Positions 25,212 to 33,335 of a stretch of 64,000 bases of DNA are shown piece by piece. Numbering within the stretch: position 1 is the stretch's first letter; each line of letters begins with the position of its first letter. The notes beneath the pieces are model-generated. The model was not told the DNA's origin. It saw only the letters and a program-made list of their open reading frames with translations, and did not search any database. The DNA is from Marinobacter sp. JH2. GTDB taxonomy: Bacteria; Pseudomonadota; Gammaproteobacteria; Pseudomonadales; Oleiphilaceae. The stretch lies in assembly GCF_004353225.1 (NCBI RefSeq), contig NZ_CP037934.1:248001-312000 (forward strand). Reading direction: 5' to 3'. Position numbers and translations under genes: made by a program.

Positions 25212-25482
25212 ACAGTGGCATTTATATTTGGTGCGCACTGCTGCTGGCAGCTTGTACACGGGCATAACCACTGACGTACCCCGACGCTTTTCCGAGCACC
25301 AGACAGGAGCCCCCAAAGGGGCTCGCAGCTTGCGAGGCAAAGGTCCGTTGACGTTGGAGTTTCACGCGGTGGCGGGTGACCGGAGCCGGGCATCCAAACT
25401 GGAGTTTCGAATCAAACGTTGGCCGAGAGCGCAAAAAGAAGCCCTGCTGCGTGGCGAGGTTACTCTGCCAGATGATGTCTGA
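25204..25482 (+). CDS. GIY-YIG domain protein, UPF0213/YhbQ family
   Basis: 92 aa. The GIY-YIG core is seen as [16 protein letters not shown], with the basic helix [17 protein letters not shown] and the Glu-containing [22 protein letters not shown]. coli YhbQ of this family acts on DNA ends; its cell role is not settled. It overlaps the EamA gene by 8 bp (ATGGCTGA), making it the last of a four-gene chain, probably for expression only. Its 3' end overlaps the convergent hydrolase gene by 23 bp. Confidence 0.9.
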   Translation: MAEQWHLYLVRTAAGSLYTGITTDVPRRFSEHQTGAPKGARSLRGKGPLTLEFHAVAGDRSRASKLEFRIKRWPRAQKEALLRGEVTLPDDV

Positions 25483-26353
25483 TGTGCTTGGCTGCGACCA
25501 CGAGAGCATCGGAGGCGCGCTCTAGTTGGGCACTGTGGGTCTGAAATACGTGCCAAAGACTGTTGTAGATTTCGAGCGTTACATCGACCTGCGCCGCTTT
25601 AGCGGCTTCCGCCAGGCGAGTAGCGTCATTAAGCAAAATTTCCTGACTTCCTGCTTGGATCAGTGTTGGGGGGAGCCCCTTCAAATCGCCAAAAACGGGA
25701 GAAATCATTGGGTTTGTGAGTGCGTCTTCGCCCGCATACATTTTCGCTGCTTTGAACACCCAGCTTCCATGAAGAACCGGTTCGCATTCGGGAGCGTAAA
25801 GCTGCTGGCTTGTTAAGTCCGTCCAAGGTGAAAAGCATGTAATAGAAGAGGGTGACTGGAACCCGTGATCTCGAAGCCGCATTGCTAACACTAGCGCCAG
25901 CCCACCGCCGGCCGAATCGCCGGCGATGGCGATCTTTTGCTCTGTCTTCCCCTCTTCAATCAAGGCTCGATATACGGCTTCGGCATCATCCGGTGCTGCG
26001 GGGTAGGGGTGTTCAGGGGCCAGCCGGTAATCCGGAACGATGACTTCGCAGCCCGTCAGCTTTGCCAAATGGCCGGCAATACCTTTGTGTGTGGTTGCAG
26101 AACCCAGGATGTAACCGCCGCCGTGCAGGTACACGATGGTGCCCGCTGAACGGGGATTCGCCAGAGCGCGCAAGACCGGTACCTGCCCCAATGTGCTGCG
26201 GGTAAACCGGACGCTCCGAGGAGCCACTGACGTTCTATAAGCTTGTCGAATCAGCTTACGCTGTAGGTTTAAGGACACGCCTTTCGAGAGCAAAGGGCGT
26301 ACGAGTCGGTACATAATCTGGCGCAGACCGGCTTCAAGAAGCGGTTGGAACAT
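25460..26353 (-). CDS. Alpha/beta hydrolase, hormone-sensitive-lipase (HSL) type
   Basis: 297 aa from ATG 26353, which has GGGGAG 8 nt upstream; a longer GTG start is less likely. HSL motifs: HGGGYILGS oxyanion loop, [10 protein letters not shown] with the nucleophilic Ser, SPWTDLT, and [20 protein letters not shown] near the Asp. The His lies in LWHVFQ. These are soluble esterases for short and medium acyl esters. Convergent and slightly overlapping with the GIY-YIG gene; divergent from another hydrolase at 26424. Confidence 0.9.
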   Translation of the reverse strand: MFQPLLEAGLRQIMYRLVRPLLSKGVSLNLQRKLIRQAYRTSVAPRSVRFTRSTLGQVPVLRALANPRSAGTIVYLHGGGYILGSATTHKGIAGHLAKLTGCEVIVPDYRLAPEHPYPAAPDDAEAVYRALIEEGKTEQKIAIAGDSAGGGLALVLAMRLRDHGFQSPSSITCFSPWTDLTSQQLYAPECEPVLHGSWVFKAAKMYAGEDALTNPMISPVFGDLKGLPPTLIQAGSQEILLNDATRLAEAAKAAQVDVTLEIYNSLWHVFQTHSAQLERASDALVVAAKHIRHHLAE

Positions 26354-26423
26354 CTGTGTTCTCCCCGGTGAATGCGTTAGGATGAACGTCAATTATTGAC
26401 ACATGACAGGCGTTTAACTCTAC

Positions 26424-27413
26424 GTGTACTGGAAAACAGATACCATAGAAATACCGAACTGGGACAGGCGCTCGTTGCTTGAATGGCTTGAGCCGTTCAA
26501 TCCTCCGCAGCCCCGGGAACTGAGCTCCGAGATGGAGGCCTATTGTCGGTTTTACGGTTTGGACCTTTGGGTGGAACACCCGGAGGTTACGTATCACCAG
26601 GGCTACATCAAGGCTCATCACCATGAAGTCATGGTGCATTATTTCCGGTTGCCGGAGGCCGTTGAGTCCAAAGGAACCGTGTTTATATTGCACGGCTACT
26701 TTGACCATGTGGGGCTGTATACTCAGCTTATTGACCGGTGTTTGGGCGCGGGTTTTGACGTGCTTGCTTATGATCAGCCGGGCCATGGATTGTCCAGTGG
26801 CACCCCGGCGGCAATCGGCAGTTTTCTGGAATATCAAGCAGTTCTGTCGGAAGTCATGGCGCAGGTGGCGGATAAAATTCGAGGACCGTGGTTTGCGGTT
26901 GGACAGAGCACAGGTGGTGCGATTCTTATCGACTATTTGTTGTCTAACCACCATAACCAAGAGACATCGGCATTCCGGAAGGTGGTGTTGTTGGCGCCGT
27001 TGGTTCGGCCGATGGGCTGGCTCGGTGCCAAGGTTCTGCACAGTGCGGCTCGCCCTTTCCTGAGCCGTTGGCGCAGAGCGTTTGGACAGAACAGTAGTAA
27101 CACCCGATTCCTGAAGTTTCTTCGGGAGCATGATCCTTTGCAGGCTCGAGCCGTGCATGTGGATTGGGTATCGGCTTTGAGACAATGGGTGCCGCACATT
27201 GAGTCGGCTCGGCCGGTGGACTTCCCGGTAACGGTTGTACAGGGTGAAAAAGACCTGACCGTCGACTGGCAACATAATTTACGAATTATTCGAAACAAGT
27301 TTTCGTCAGTGACCGAACGCACCATTCCGGATGGGCGCCATCACTTGGTCAATGAGGCCAAGGATTTGCAGGCGACGGTATTCAATACCATTATTGATAC
27401 GTTCTCACAATAA
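26424..27413 (+). CDS. Alpha/beta hydrolase, lysophospholipase-like
   Basis: 329 aa, GTG start with only a weak Shine-Dalgarno (AGGCG), so the exact start is less certain. A ~75-residue N-terminal extension precedes the hydrolase: FILHGYFDHVGLY (oxyanion region), AYDQPGHGLSSGT, GQSTGGAILIDYL (nucleophile elbow, Ser), VVQGEKDLTVD (acid) and DGRHHLVNE (His). The fold resembles PldB-type monoglyceride or lysophospholipid lipases. It is monocistronic, divergent from the HSL hydrolase by 70 bp, so shared control is possible. Confidence 0.87.
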   Translation: MYWKTDTIEIPNWDRRSLLEWLEPFNPPQPRELSSEMEAYCRFYGLDLWVEHPEVTYHQGYIKAHHHEVMVHYFRLPEAVESKGTVFILHGYFDHVGLYTQLIDRCLGAGFDVLAYDQPGHGLSSGTPAAIGSFLEYQAVLSEVMAQVADKIRGPWFAVGQSTGGAILIDYLLSNHHNQETSAFRKVVLLAPLVRPMGWLGAKVLHSAARPFLSRWRRAFGQNSSNTRFLKFLREHDPLQARAVHVDWVSALRQWVPHIESARPVDFPVTVVQGEKDLTVDWQHNLRIIRNKFSSVTERTIPDGRHHLVNEAKDLQATVFNTIIDTFSQ

Positions 27414-27462
27414 TACGGTCGACAATGACCGGGTAAATAACTAATAGCATCAGGAGTTTGTG

Positions 27463-28119
27463 ATGAAGAAAACAATCCTTGCCTTTACCGTTGCTACGGT
27501 GGGCCTGAGTGGCTGTATGACCTACGACCCGTATACCGGGGAAGAGAAAACGTCCAGTGCAACCAAGGGCAGCATCATTGGTGCCTTGGGCGGCGCGGCT
27601 ATCGGTGCAGCTACCTCTAGCAAAAGCGATCGTGGCAAGGGTGCGTTGATTGGTGCTGCGGGTGGCGCTGCGGTAGGCGGTGGTATTGGCTACTACATGG
27701 ACCGCCAGGAAGCGAAGTTGCGCCAGAAGCTTGAAGGCACAGGCGTACGAGTTGTTCGTAACGGCGACCAAATCGAATTGGTTATGCCCGGTAATATCAC
27801 CTTTAATACCGATCAGTCCAGCATTCGTTCTGCCTTTACCGGCACGCTGGAGTCTGTTGCTCTGGTCTTGAAGGAATTCGACAAGACCATCATCCAGATC
27901 GATGGCCACACCGACAGCACCGGTCGTGACAGCTACAACCAACTGTTGAGTGAGCGTCGCGCTTCGTCTGTACGTGACTTCCTGATGAATCAGGGTATCG
28001 AGCCTGGGCGTACTCGCGCGACCGGTTATGGTGAGCGCGCTCCTGTTGCCTCTAATGAAAGTGCCGCGGGCCGCGAACAGAACCGTCGCGTAGAGCTAAC
28101 GCTGGTGCCCATGCAATAA
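27463..28119 (+). CDS. OmpA-domain lipoprotein (YiaD-like)
   Basis: 218 aa from ATG 27463, with CAGGAG upstream. Lipobox VGLSGC. A glycine-zipper region (GSIIGALGGAAIGA, GALIGAAGGAAVGGGIGYYMD) precedes the C-terminal OmpA domain (ITFNTDQSSIRSAF, IDGHTDSTGRDSYNQLLSERRA, GREQNRRVEL). Members of the YiaD/PAL-like group anchor the outer membrane to peptidoglycan. A strong terminator follows, so it is monocistronic. Confidence 0.92.
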   Translation: MKKTILAFTVATVGLSGCMTYDPYTGEEKTSSATKGSIIGALGGAAIGAATSSKSDRGKGALIGAAGGAAVGGGIGYYMDRQEAKLRQKLEGTGVRVVRNGDQIELVMPGNITFNTDQSSIRSAFTGTLESVALVLKEFDKTIIQIDGHTDSTGRDSYNQLLSERRASSVRDFLMNQGIEPGRTRATGYGERAPVASNESAAGREQNRRVELTLVPMQ

Positions 28120-28172
28120 GCTTGATGCGTTCTGTATAGAGCTGTTTTGTTGCTCGGTGATGCCGAGCTTCT

Positions 28173-28207
28173 AAAAGCTTCGCTGCCTTAGGGGCGCGAA
28201 GCTTTTT
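28173..28207 (+). terminator. Rho-independent terminator
   Basis: AAAAGCTTCGC (28173-28183) pairs with GCGAAGC at 28196-28202, followed by TTTTT. Located 54 bp after the OmpA lipoprotein stop. Confidence 0.9.
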
Positions 28208-28315
28208 CGTTTTATGGCGGGTGTCTTTTTAGTTGGCCTGATTGGGTACTGTGAACAAGTTCACATTGTGTCAAATTCACTTGTTCAACTAATGACAACA
28301 AGAGACCAGTATCCT

Positions 28316-29617
28316 ATGAAAAAACACGCACTGATCACCGCTGCCGGTTTGAGCGCTTGCCTTCTTTCCGCAGCACCCGCTCAGGCTGGTTTATTTGATG
28401 CACTTGGTCTGACTGGCGCGAAAAGCGAAGCAAATCAGTCGGTAACCCTTCAGGCGGGGGATGCGATTCCCGGCCGTTATATTGTGACGCTCGATCCGGC
28501 TCTCCCGGATTTGTTAGGGCTTGGCGATTTGACCGCTGGTATTCAGTCGCTGCTGATGGCTGTAGGCGGCGGTGAAGTGGTGCATGTATACCAGACTGCG
28601 TTGGTGGGGGCTGCTTTGGCGCTCACCGAGCAGCAGGCGGGCCTACTGTCTTCGTTGCCGGGTGTTCTAAACGTTGAACAGGACCGTGTTGTTGCGGCGA
28701 ATTCCGCAAGTCAGTCAAACGCTACCTGGGGGTTGGATCGAATTGACCAAACGGTATTGCCCTTGGATGAGCAGTATCGCTATCCCGCATCCGGAGGCGC
28801 TGGTGTAAATGTTTATGTGATCGATACCGGACTTCGTGATACCCACCAGGAATTTTCGGGACGAGTAATTGAAGGTCGTAACTTTGCGGTTAACGATGCC
28901 GGCCTGTTGGGATTGGGAGCGTTGCCGTTGATTGGACCGCTTCTTAATCTGGGTGGTTCAACCGATGCCACCGATACCAAGGACTGTAACGGGCACGGAA
29001 CCCACGTAGCCAGCACGTCTGTTGGGTCTACCTATGGTGTTGCCAAACAGGCTTCAGTGGCGGCTGTGCGAGTGCTGGATTGCTCGGGTGCTGGAAGCAA
29101 TGCTGATGTGATTGCGGGTGTAGATTGGGTTGCGGCTAATCATCAGGCCCCTGCGGTAGCGAACATGTCGTTGGGTGGCGGGGCGTCGGACGCGTTGGAT
29201 AATGCGGTTCGCGGTGCCATTGACGAAGGTGTGACCTTTGTTGTGGCAGCGGGCAATGACGATGCGGATGCCTGTGGCGGTTCACCGAACCGTGTAGAAC
29301 CTGCGATCACGGTGGGAAGCACCACTCGTGACGACCAGCGTTCATCGTTCTCCAACCATGGCCAGTGTTTGGATATCTTTGCACCGGGATCGGACATCAC
29401 CGCGGCTTGGTACGAAGGCGATACCCAAACGAATACCATCAGTGGCACTTCAATGGCATCTCCGCACGTGGCGGGTGTTTCGGCTTTGATCTTGTCTGAG
29501 CAGCCAAGTTTGACTCCAGCTGAGGTGACGGATGCCGTGATCAACCTGGGTACAGGTAACGTGCTTAGCGGAATCAAGGCGGGATCGCCTAACCTGTTGT
29601 TGCGCGCGCCGCAGTAA
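28316..29617 (+). CDS. Secreted subtilisin-like (S8) serine protease with I9 propeptide
   Basis: 433 aa from ATG 28316; this start gives the signal peptide MKKHALITAAGLSACLL, cleaved near AQAG. An I9-type propeptide (IPGRYIVTLDP to LNVEQDRVV, ~45-130) is followed by the protease: Asp 170 (VIDTGLRDTH), His 227 (NGHGTHVAS), the oxyanion Asn region (AAGNDDADACG) and Ser 379 (SGTSMASPH). Cys residues around DCNGHG and LDCSGAGS/DACGGS suggest disulfides. It is a proteinase-K-like extracellular enzyme. Terminator follows; monocistronic. Confidence 0.93.
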   Translation: MKKHALITAAGLSACLLSAAPAQAGLFDALGLTGAKSEANQSVTLQAGDAIPGRYIVTLDPALPDLLGLGDLTAGIQSLLMAVGGGEVVHVYQTALVGAALALTEQQAGLLSSLPGVLNVEQDRVVAANSASQSNATWGLDRIDQTVLPLDEQYRYPASGGAGVNVYVIDTGLRDTHQEFSGRVIEGRNFAVNDAGLLGLGALPLIGPLLNLGGSTDATDTKDCNGHGTHVASTSVGSTYGVAKQASVAAVRVLDCSGAGSNADVIAGVDWVAANHQAPAVANMSLGGGASDALDNAVRGAIDEGVTFVVAAGNDDADACGGSPNRVEPAITVGSTTRDDQRSSFSNHGQCLDIFAPGSDITAAWYEGDTQTNTISGTSMASPHVAGVSALILSEQPSLTPAEVTDAVINLGTGNVLSGIKAGSPNLLLRAPQ

Positions 29618-29634
29618 CTGTCAGGCGGACACAT

Positions 29635-29663
29635 AAAAACCGGAACATTGTTCCGGTTTTTTT
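29635..29663. terminator. Bidirectional terminator
   Basis: AAAAACCGGAAC-ATT-GTTCCGG followed by seven T. It lies between convergent subtilase and serA genes and has T-runs on both strands. Confidence 0.92.
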
Positions 29664-29692
29664 GTGTCCTGAAAGTACCGTTATGGCTTGAA

Positions 29693-30922
29693 TCAGAACA
29701 GTACGCGGGTACGAATTGTGCCCTTAACCTGACGCAGCTTTTCAAGTGCAAGCTCGCCGTATGCTTTGTCCACATCCACAACCACGTAACCAATATCTTC
29801 TTTGGTTTGCAGGTACTGTCCACAGATGTTGATGTTGTTCGCCGAGAACACTTGGTTGATCTCGGACATAACACCTGGCACGTTCTCGTGAATGTGCAGT
29901 AAACGGTGCTGATCCGGGTGCGAAGGCAGTGCAACTTCCGGGAAGTTTACGGAAGAAACGGAGGTGCCGTTATCGCTGTACATAGCGAGTTTCTCAGCCA
30001 CTTCGCGACCAATGTTTTCTTGGGCTTCGATGGTAGAGCCACCCACGTGCGGGGTCAGGATCACGTTGTCGAATTCCCGCAGCGGAGAAACAAATTCTTC
30101 GTCGTTGGACTTTGGCTCAACCGGGAACACGTCGATAGCAGCGCCCAGCAGTTTGCCGGAACGTAGCGTCTCGGCCAGTGCGTCAATATCCACCACGGTT
30201 CCGCGGGAAGCGTTCATCAGGATCGAGCCAGGCTTCATCTGTGCCAGCTGTTCCGCTTTGAACATGTACTTGGTGGACGGTGTTTCGGGAACGTGCAGAG
30301 AAACCACGTCAGCAATGTTCAGCAGTTCGTTCAGCGAGCCAACCTGGGTCGCATTGCCGATCGGCAGTTTGGACACGACATCGTAGAAGTACACGTCCAT
30401 GCCCAGACCTTCGGCCAGAACACTGAACTGAGTACCGATGTTGCCGTATCCGATGATGCCCAGCTTTTTACCGCGAATCTCGTAGCTGTCTTTAGCCGAC
30501 TTCTGCCACTCACCGCGGTGCGCCTTGGCACTCTTTTCGGGCACGCCACGCAACAGCAGAATAGCCTGCGCCAGAACCAGTTCTGCAACGGAACGGGTAT
30601 TGGAGAAGGGGGCGTTAAATACAGCGATACCACGACGAGTTGCGGCTTTCAGATCGACCTGATTGGTTCCGATGCAGAAGCAGCCCACTGCGACCAGCTT
30701 TTTAGCGGACTCAAATACTTTCTCAGTCAACTGAGTGCGAGAGCGAATGCCAACAAAATGCGCATCGGCGATTTTTTCAACCAGCTCTTCTTCAGCGAGT
30801 GAGTGGGTCAGGTACTCAATATTGGTGTAGCCCGCAGCGTTCAGGGTATCAATGGCAGATTGATGGACGCCTTCCAGCAGCAGGATCCGGATTTTGCTCT
30901 TTTCGAGAGACGTATTTGACAT
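29693..30922 (-). CDS. serA: D-3-phosphoglycerate dehydrogenase
   Basis: 409 aa, the length of E. coli SerA. First step of serine synthesis: 3-phosphoglycerate to 3-phosphohydroxypyruvate with NAD. The NAD-binding domain shows LGIIGYGNIGTQFSVLAEGLGM, the catalytic Arg/Glu/His context is in MNASRGTVVDIDALA, PVEPKSNDEEF and LTPHVGGSTIEAQ. The C-terminal ACT domain (LLHIHENVPGVMSEINQVF, NICGQYLQTKEDIGYVVVDVD) binds serine for feedback inhibition. It is divergent from a D-2-hydroxyglutarate dehydrogenase, a coupling known from Pseudomonas. Confidence 0.96.
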   Translation of the reverse strand: MSNTSLEKSKIRILLLEGVHQSAIDTLNAAGYTNIEYLTHSLAEEELVEKIADAHFVGIRSRTQLTEKVFESAKKLVAVGCFCIGTNQVDLKAATRRGIAVFNAPFSNTRSVAELVLAQAILLLRGVPEKSAKAHRGEWQKSAKDSYEIRGKKLGIIGYGNIGTQFSVLAEGLGMDVYFYDVVSKLPIGNATQVGSLNELLNIADVVSLHVPETPSTKYMFKAEQLAQMKPGSILMNASRGTVVDIDALAETLRSGKLLGAAIDVFPVEPKSNDEEFVSPLREFDNVILTPHVGGSTIEAQENIGREVAEKLAMYSDNGTSVSSVNFPEVALPSHPDQHRLLHIHENVPGVMSEINQVFSANNINICGQYLQTKEDIGYVVVDVDKAYGELALEKLRQVKGTIRTRVLF

Positions 30923-31111
30923 GGGCGTGCTTCCGAACCTTTCGTCACGTGAAATGACCTGCGGCCAGGGATCGTCGACCTAGCTCACAGAACAGGGGCG
31001 GTATGATACCATAAAGATCGATTTTCACAGTGCGCCGGTTTGCCTGGATCAATTCTTTTTGTGTTGATTTTGATCAAACCAGAGCCCAAACCTGACGAGA
31101 CCAACACGCTC

Positions 31112-32515
31112 ATGAGTTCCGAACAGATCATTGCCGCCCTTGAAGAACTGGTTACTACCGCTGAAAACCCGGGCAAAGTATTGACTGACCCTTCCGATCT
31201 GGACACTTACGGTAAGGACTGGACCAAGATCTATCCGCCCAATCCGCTGGCGATTGTTCTGCCAAAAACGACTGAGCAAGTGCAGGCAGTGGTTAAATTC
31301 GCGAACGAAAATAAAATCGGTTTGGTACCGTCAGGCGGGCGTACGGGGTTGAGCGCCGGCGCAGTCGCGGCCAACGGCGAGATCGTGGTTGCTTTCGATA
31401 ACATGAATCAAGTGCTGGATTTTAGCGCCAGTGACCGTACTGTGCGCTGCCAAACTGGGGTTGTTACCGAGCAACTGCAAAACTTCGCAGAAGAAAACGG
31501 CCTGTATTACCCCGTGGACTTCGCTTCCGCCGGTTCCAGCCAGTTGGGCGGAAACCTTTCCACCAACGCCGGTGGCATTAAGGTGATTCGTTACGGCATG
31601 AGCCGTGATTGGGTCGCCGGGCTAAAGGTTGTCACCGGTAAGGGTGACATTCTGGATTTGAACAAAGATCTGGCCAAGAACAACACTGGTTACGACTTGC
31701 GCCACTTGTTTATCGGCGCAGAAGGTACCTTGGGCTTTATCACCGAAGCCACGATGAAGCTGACCCGCAAGCCGGATAATCTGACCGTGCTGGTGCTGGG
31801 TTTGAATGATCTGGTTAACACCATGGATGTGCTGCAGTCGTTCCAGAGCAAGCTGGACCTCACTGCCTACGAATTCTTCTCCCATCAGGCCATGCAGCAT
31901 GTCCTCGCGCATGGCCAGGTACAGGCGCCGTTTGAAACCGAAGCTCCATACTATGCCCTTCTGGAATTCGAGGCTGTGTCTGATCAGGTTATGGACGACG
32001 CCATGACGTTGTTTGAAGAGTGTGTAGAAAAAGGCTGGGTACTGGACGGTGTGATCAGCCAGAGCGAAACCCAAGCCAACGGTTTGTGGCAGCTACGTGA
32101 GCGGATTTCCGAGTCCATCGCTCCGCGTATTCCCTACAAGAACGACATCTCTGTTGTGGTTTCCAAAGTACCGGGTTTCCTGCAGGAAATTGACAGCGTG
32201 GTGACCGAGCATTACCCGGACTTTGAAATCATCTGGTTTGGCCACATCGGCGACGGCAACCTGCACCTGAACATCCTCAAGCCCGAGGACATGGCGAAGG
32301 AAGACTTCTTCGAGAAGTGCCAGCAGGTGAATAAGTGGGTGTTTGAAATTGTTGAGCGCTATCAGGGCAGTGTGTCTGCGGAGCACGGCGTTGGTATGAC
32401 TAAAAAGCCCTACCTGCAGTACACCCGCAGTGAAGCTGAAATTGCTTACCTCAAAGGCATTAAGCTGGCATTCGATCCAAACGGCATCATGAACCCAGGC
32501 AAGATATTCGACTGA
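31112..32515 (+). CDS. D-2-hydroxyglutarate dehydrogenase (FAD, GlcD/VAO family)
   Basis: 467 aa from ATG 31112 (MSSEQIIAALEELV); an upstream ATG adds 24 hydrophobic-then-polar residues that look like UTR. The FAD-binding half has VPSGGRTGLSAGAVAANGE and NLSTNAGGIKVIRYGMSRDWV; the C-terminal half has FGHIGDGNLHLNI and SVSAEHGVGMTKK, the metal and substrate region. In bacteria this enzyme reoxidises D-2-hydroxyglutarate made by SerA as a side reaction and passes electrons to ETF. Divergence from serA supports that role over glycolate or D-lactate oxidation. The sirtuin start overlaps its stop (TGATG). Confidence 0.9.
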   Translation: MSSEQIIAALEELVTTAENPGKVLTDPSDLDTYGKDWTKIYPPNPLAIVLPKTTEQVQAVVKFANENKIGLVPSGGRTGLSAGAVAANGEIVVAFDNMNQVLDFSASDRTVRCQTGVVTEQLQNFAEENGLYYPVDFASAGSSQLGGNLSTNAGGIKVIRYGMSRDWVAGLKVVTGKGDILDLNKDLAKNNTGYDLRHLFIGAEGTLGFITEATMKLTRKPDNLTVLVLGLNDLVNTMDVLQSFQSKLDLTAYEFFSHQAMQHVLAHGQVQAPFETEAPYYALLEFEAVSDQVMDDAMTLFEECVEKGWVLDGVISQSETQANGLWQLRERISESIAPRIPYKNDISVVVSKVPGFLQEIDSVVTEHYPDFEIIWFGHIGDGNLHLNILKPEDMAKEDFFEKCQQVNKWVFEIVERYQGSVSAEHGVGMTKKPYLQYTRSEAEIAYLKGIKLAFDPNGIMNPGKIFD

Positions 32516-33192
32516 TGAAAGAACATATCGTCGTACTCACAGGCGCGGGTATCAGCGCCGAAAGCGGGCTTTCCACCTTTCGGGATAACGATGGATTGTG
32601 GGAAAAACACAGTGTGTACGACGTAGCCACGCCGGAAGCCTTCCAACGGAACCGGGACTTGGTGCTCCGGTTTTACAACGAACGGCGCCGGCAGCTTCAG
32701 GAAGTTGAGCCCAATCCGGCTCACCGCCTGTTGGCGGAACTGGAAAGCCAATACCGGGTTACGGTGGTTACCCAGAACGTTGATAACCTGCATGAGCGGG
32801 GTGGCTCAACCAATGTGGTGCATCTACATGGAGAACTGACCAAAGCGAGAAGTACCGCTGACCCTGATCTGGTCTACGACATTGGCTACCGCGATATCCA
32901 GCCTGGTGATACCTGTGACCGTGGCGCTCCGTTGCGCCCGCACATCGTCTGGTTCGGTGAAGAAGTGCCGATGCTGGAAGCCGCCGCTGAAATGGTGCGA
33001 ACCGCTGACCGTTTGTTGATCGTCGGAACCTCTTTGCAGGTGTATCCGGCTGCCGGCTTGGTTCATGAAGTGGATTTTGATGTGCCGATTACGGTCATTG
33101 ACCCCGGTGAGCCAGCGTCGGTTTCCCGGGCGCGGGTAATCCGAAAAGGCGCCAGTGAAGGCTTGGCTGAATGGGTTCGGGCTTTGGGCTAA
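32515..33192 (+). CDS. cobB: NAD-dependent protein deacylase (sirtuin), zinc site degenerate
   Basis: 225 aa. The sirtuin core is clear: GAGISAESGLSTFRDNDGLWE (NAD binding), TQNVDNLHERGG, catalytic His in VHLHGEL, and LRPHIVWFGE. FYNERRRQL keeps the YxxR pair that lets class III sirtuins bind succinyl or malonyl lysine, so desuccinylase activity is plausible. The zinc ribbon normally has four Cys; here the segment KARSTADPDLVYDIGYRDIQ-PGDTCDRGAPLRP contains one. Overlaps the previous stop by one base, so co-transcribed with the FAD dehydrogenase. The symbol reflects the family. Confidence 0.88.
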   Translation: MKEHIVVLTGAGISAESGLSTFRDNDGLWEKHSVYDVATPEAFQRNRDLVLRFYNERRRQLQEVEPNPAHRLLAELESQYRVTVVTQNVDNLHERGGSTNVVHLHGELTKARSTADPDLVYDIGYRDIQPGDTCDRGAPLRPHIVWFGEEVPMLEAAAEMVRTADRLLIVGTSLQVYPAAGLVHEVDFDVPITVIDPGEPASVSRARVIRKGASEGLAEWVRALG

Positions 33193-33215
33193 GTTCCCCT
33201 TTGGCTTGGAGATTG

Positions 33216-33330
33216 GAGCCCTGTCGGGGAGCGCCTTCCAAAAAACGCTCCTTCGGCACGTCCATGTGACGCTTCTGCTCCGCCATCCATGGCTACGCAC
33301 ATTTTGGGAAGGCGCTCCCCGACAGGGCTC
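33216..33330. repeat. 115-bp hairpin element, copy 2 of the family
   Basis: Arms 33216-33239 and 33307-33330 are perfect 24-nt reverse complements (outer bases gagccctgtcggggagcgcc). The 67-nt loop, read on the minus strand, shares the core of copy 1 (840-937): tgtgcg-agcc, gcagaagc, acatggacg. It lies between the convergent sirtuin gene (24 bp away) and ABC1 kinase gene (6 bp past that stop). It has no T-run, so a simple terminator is not the obvious explanation. Confidence 0.82.
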
Positions 33331-33335
33331 TTGCC

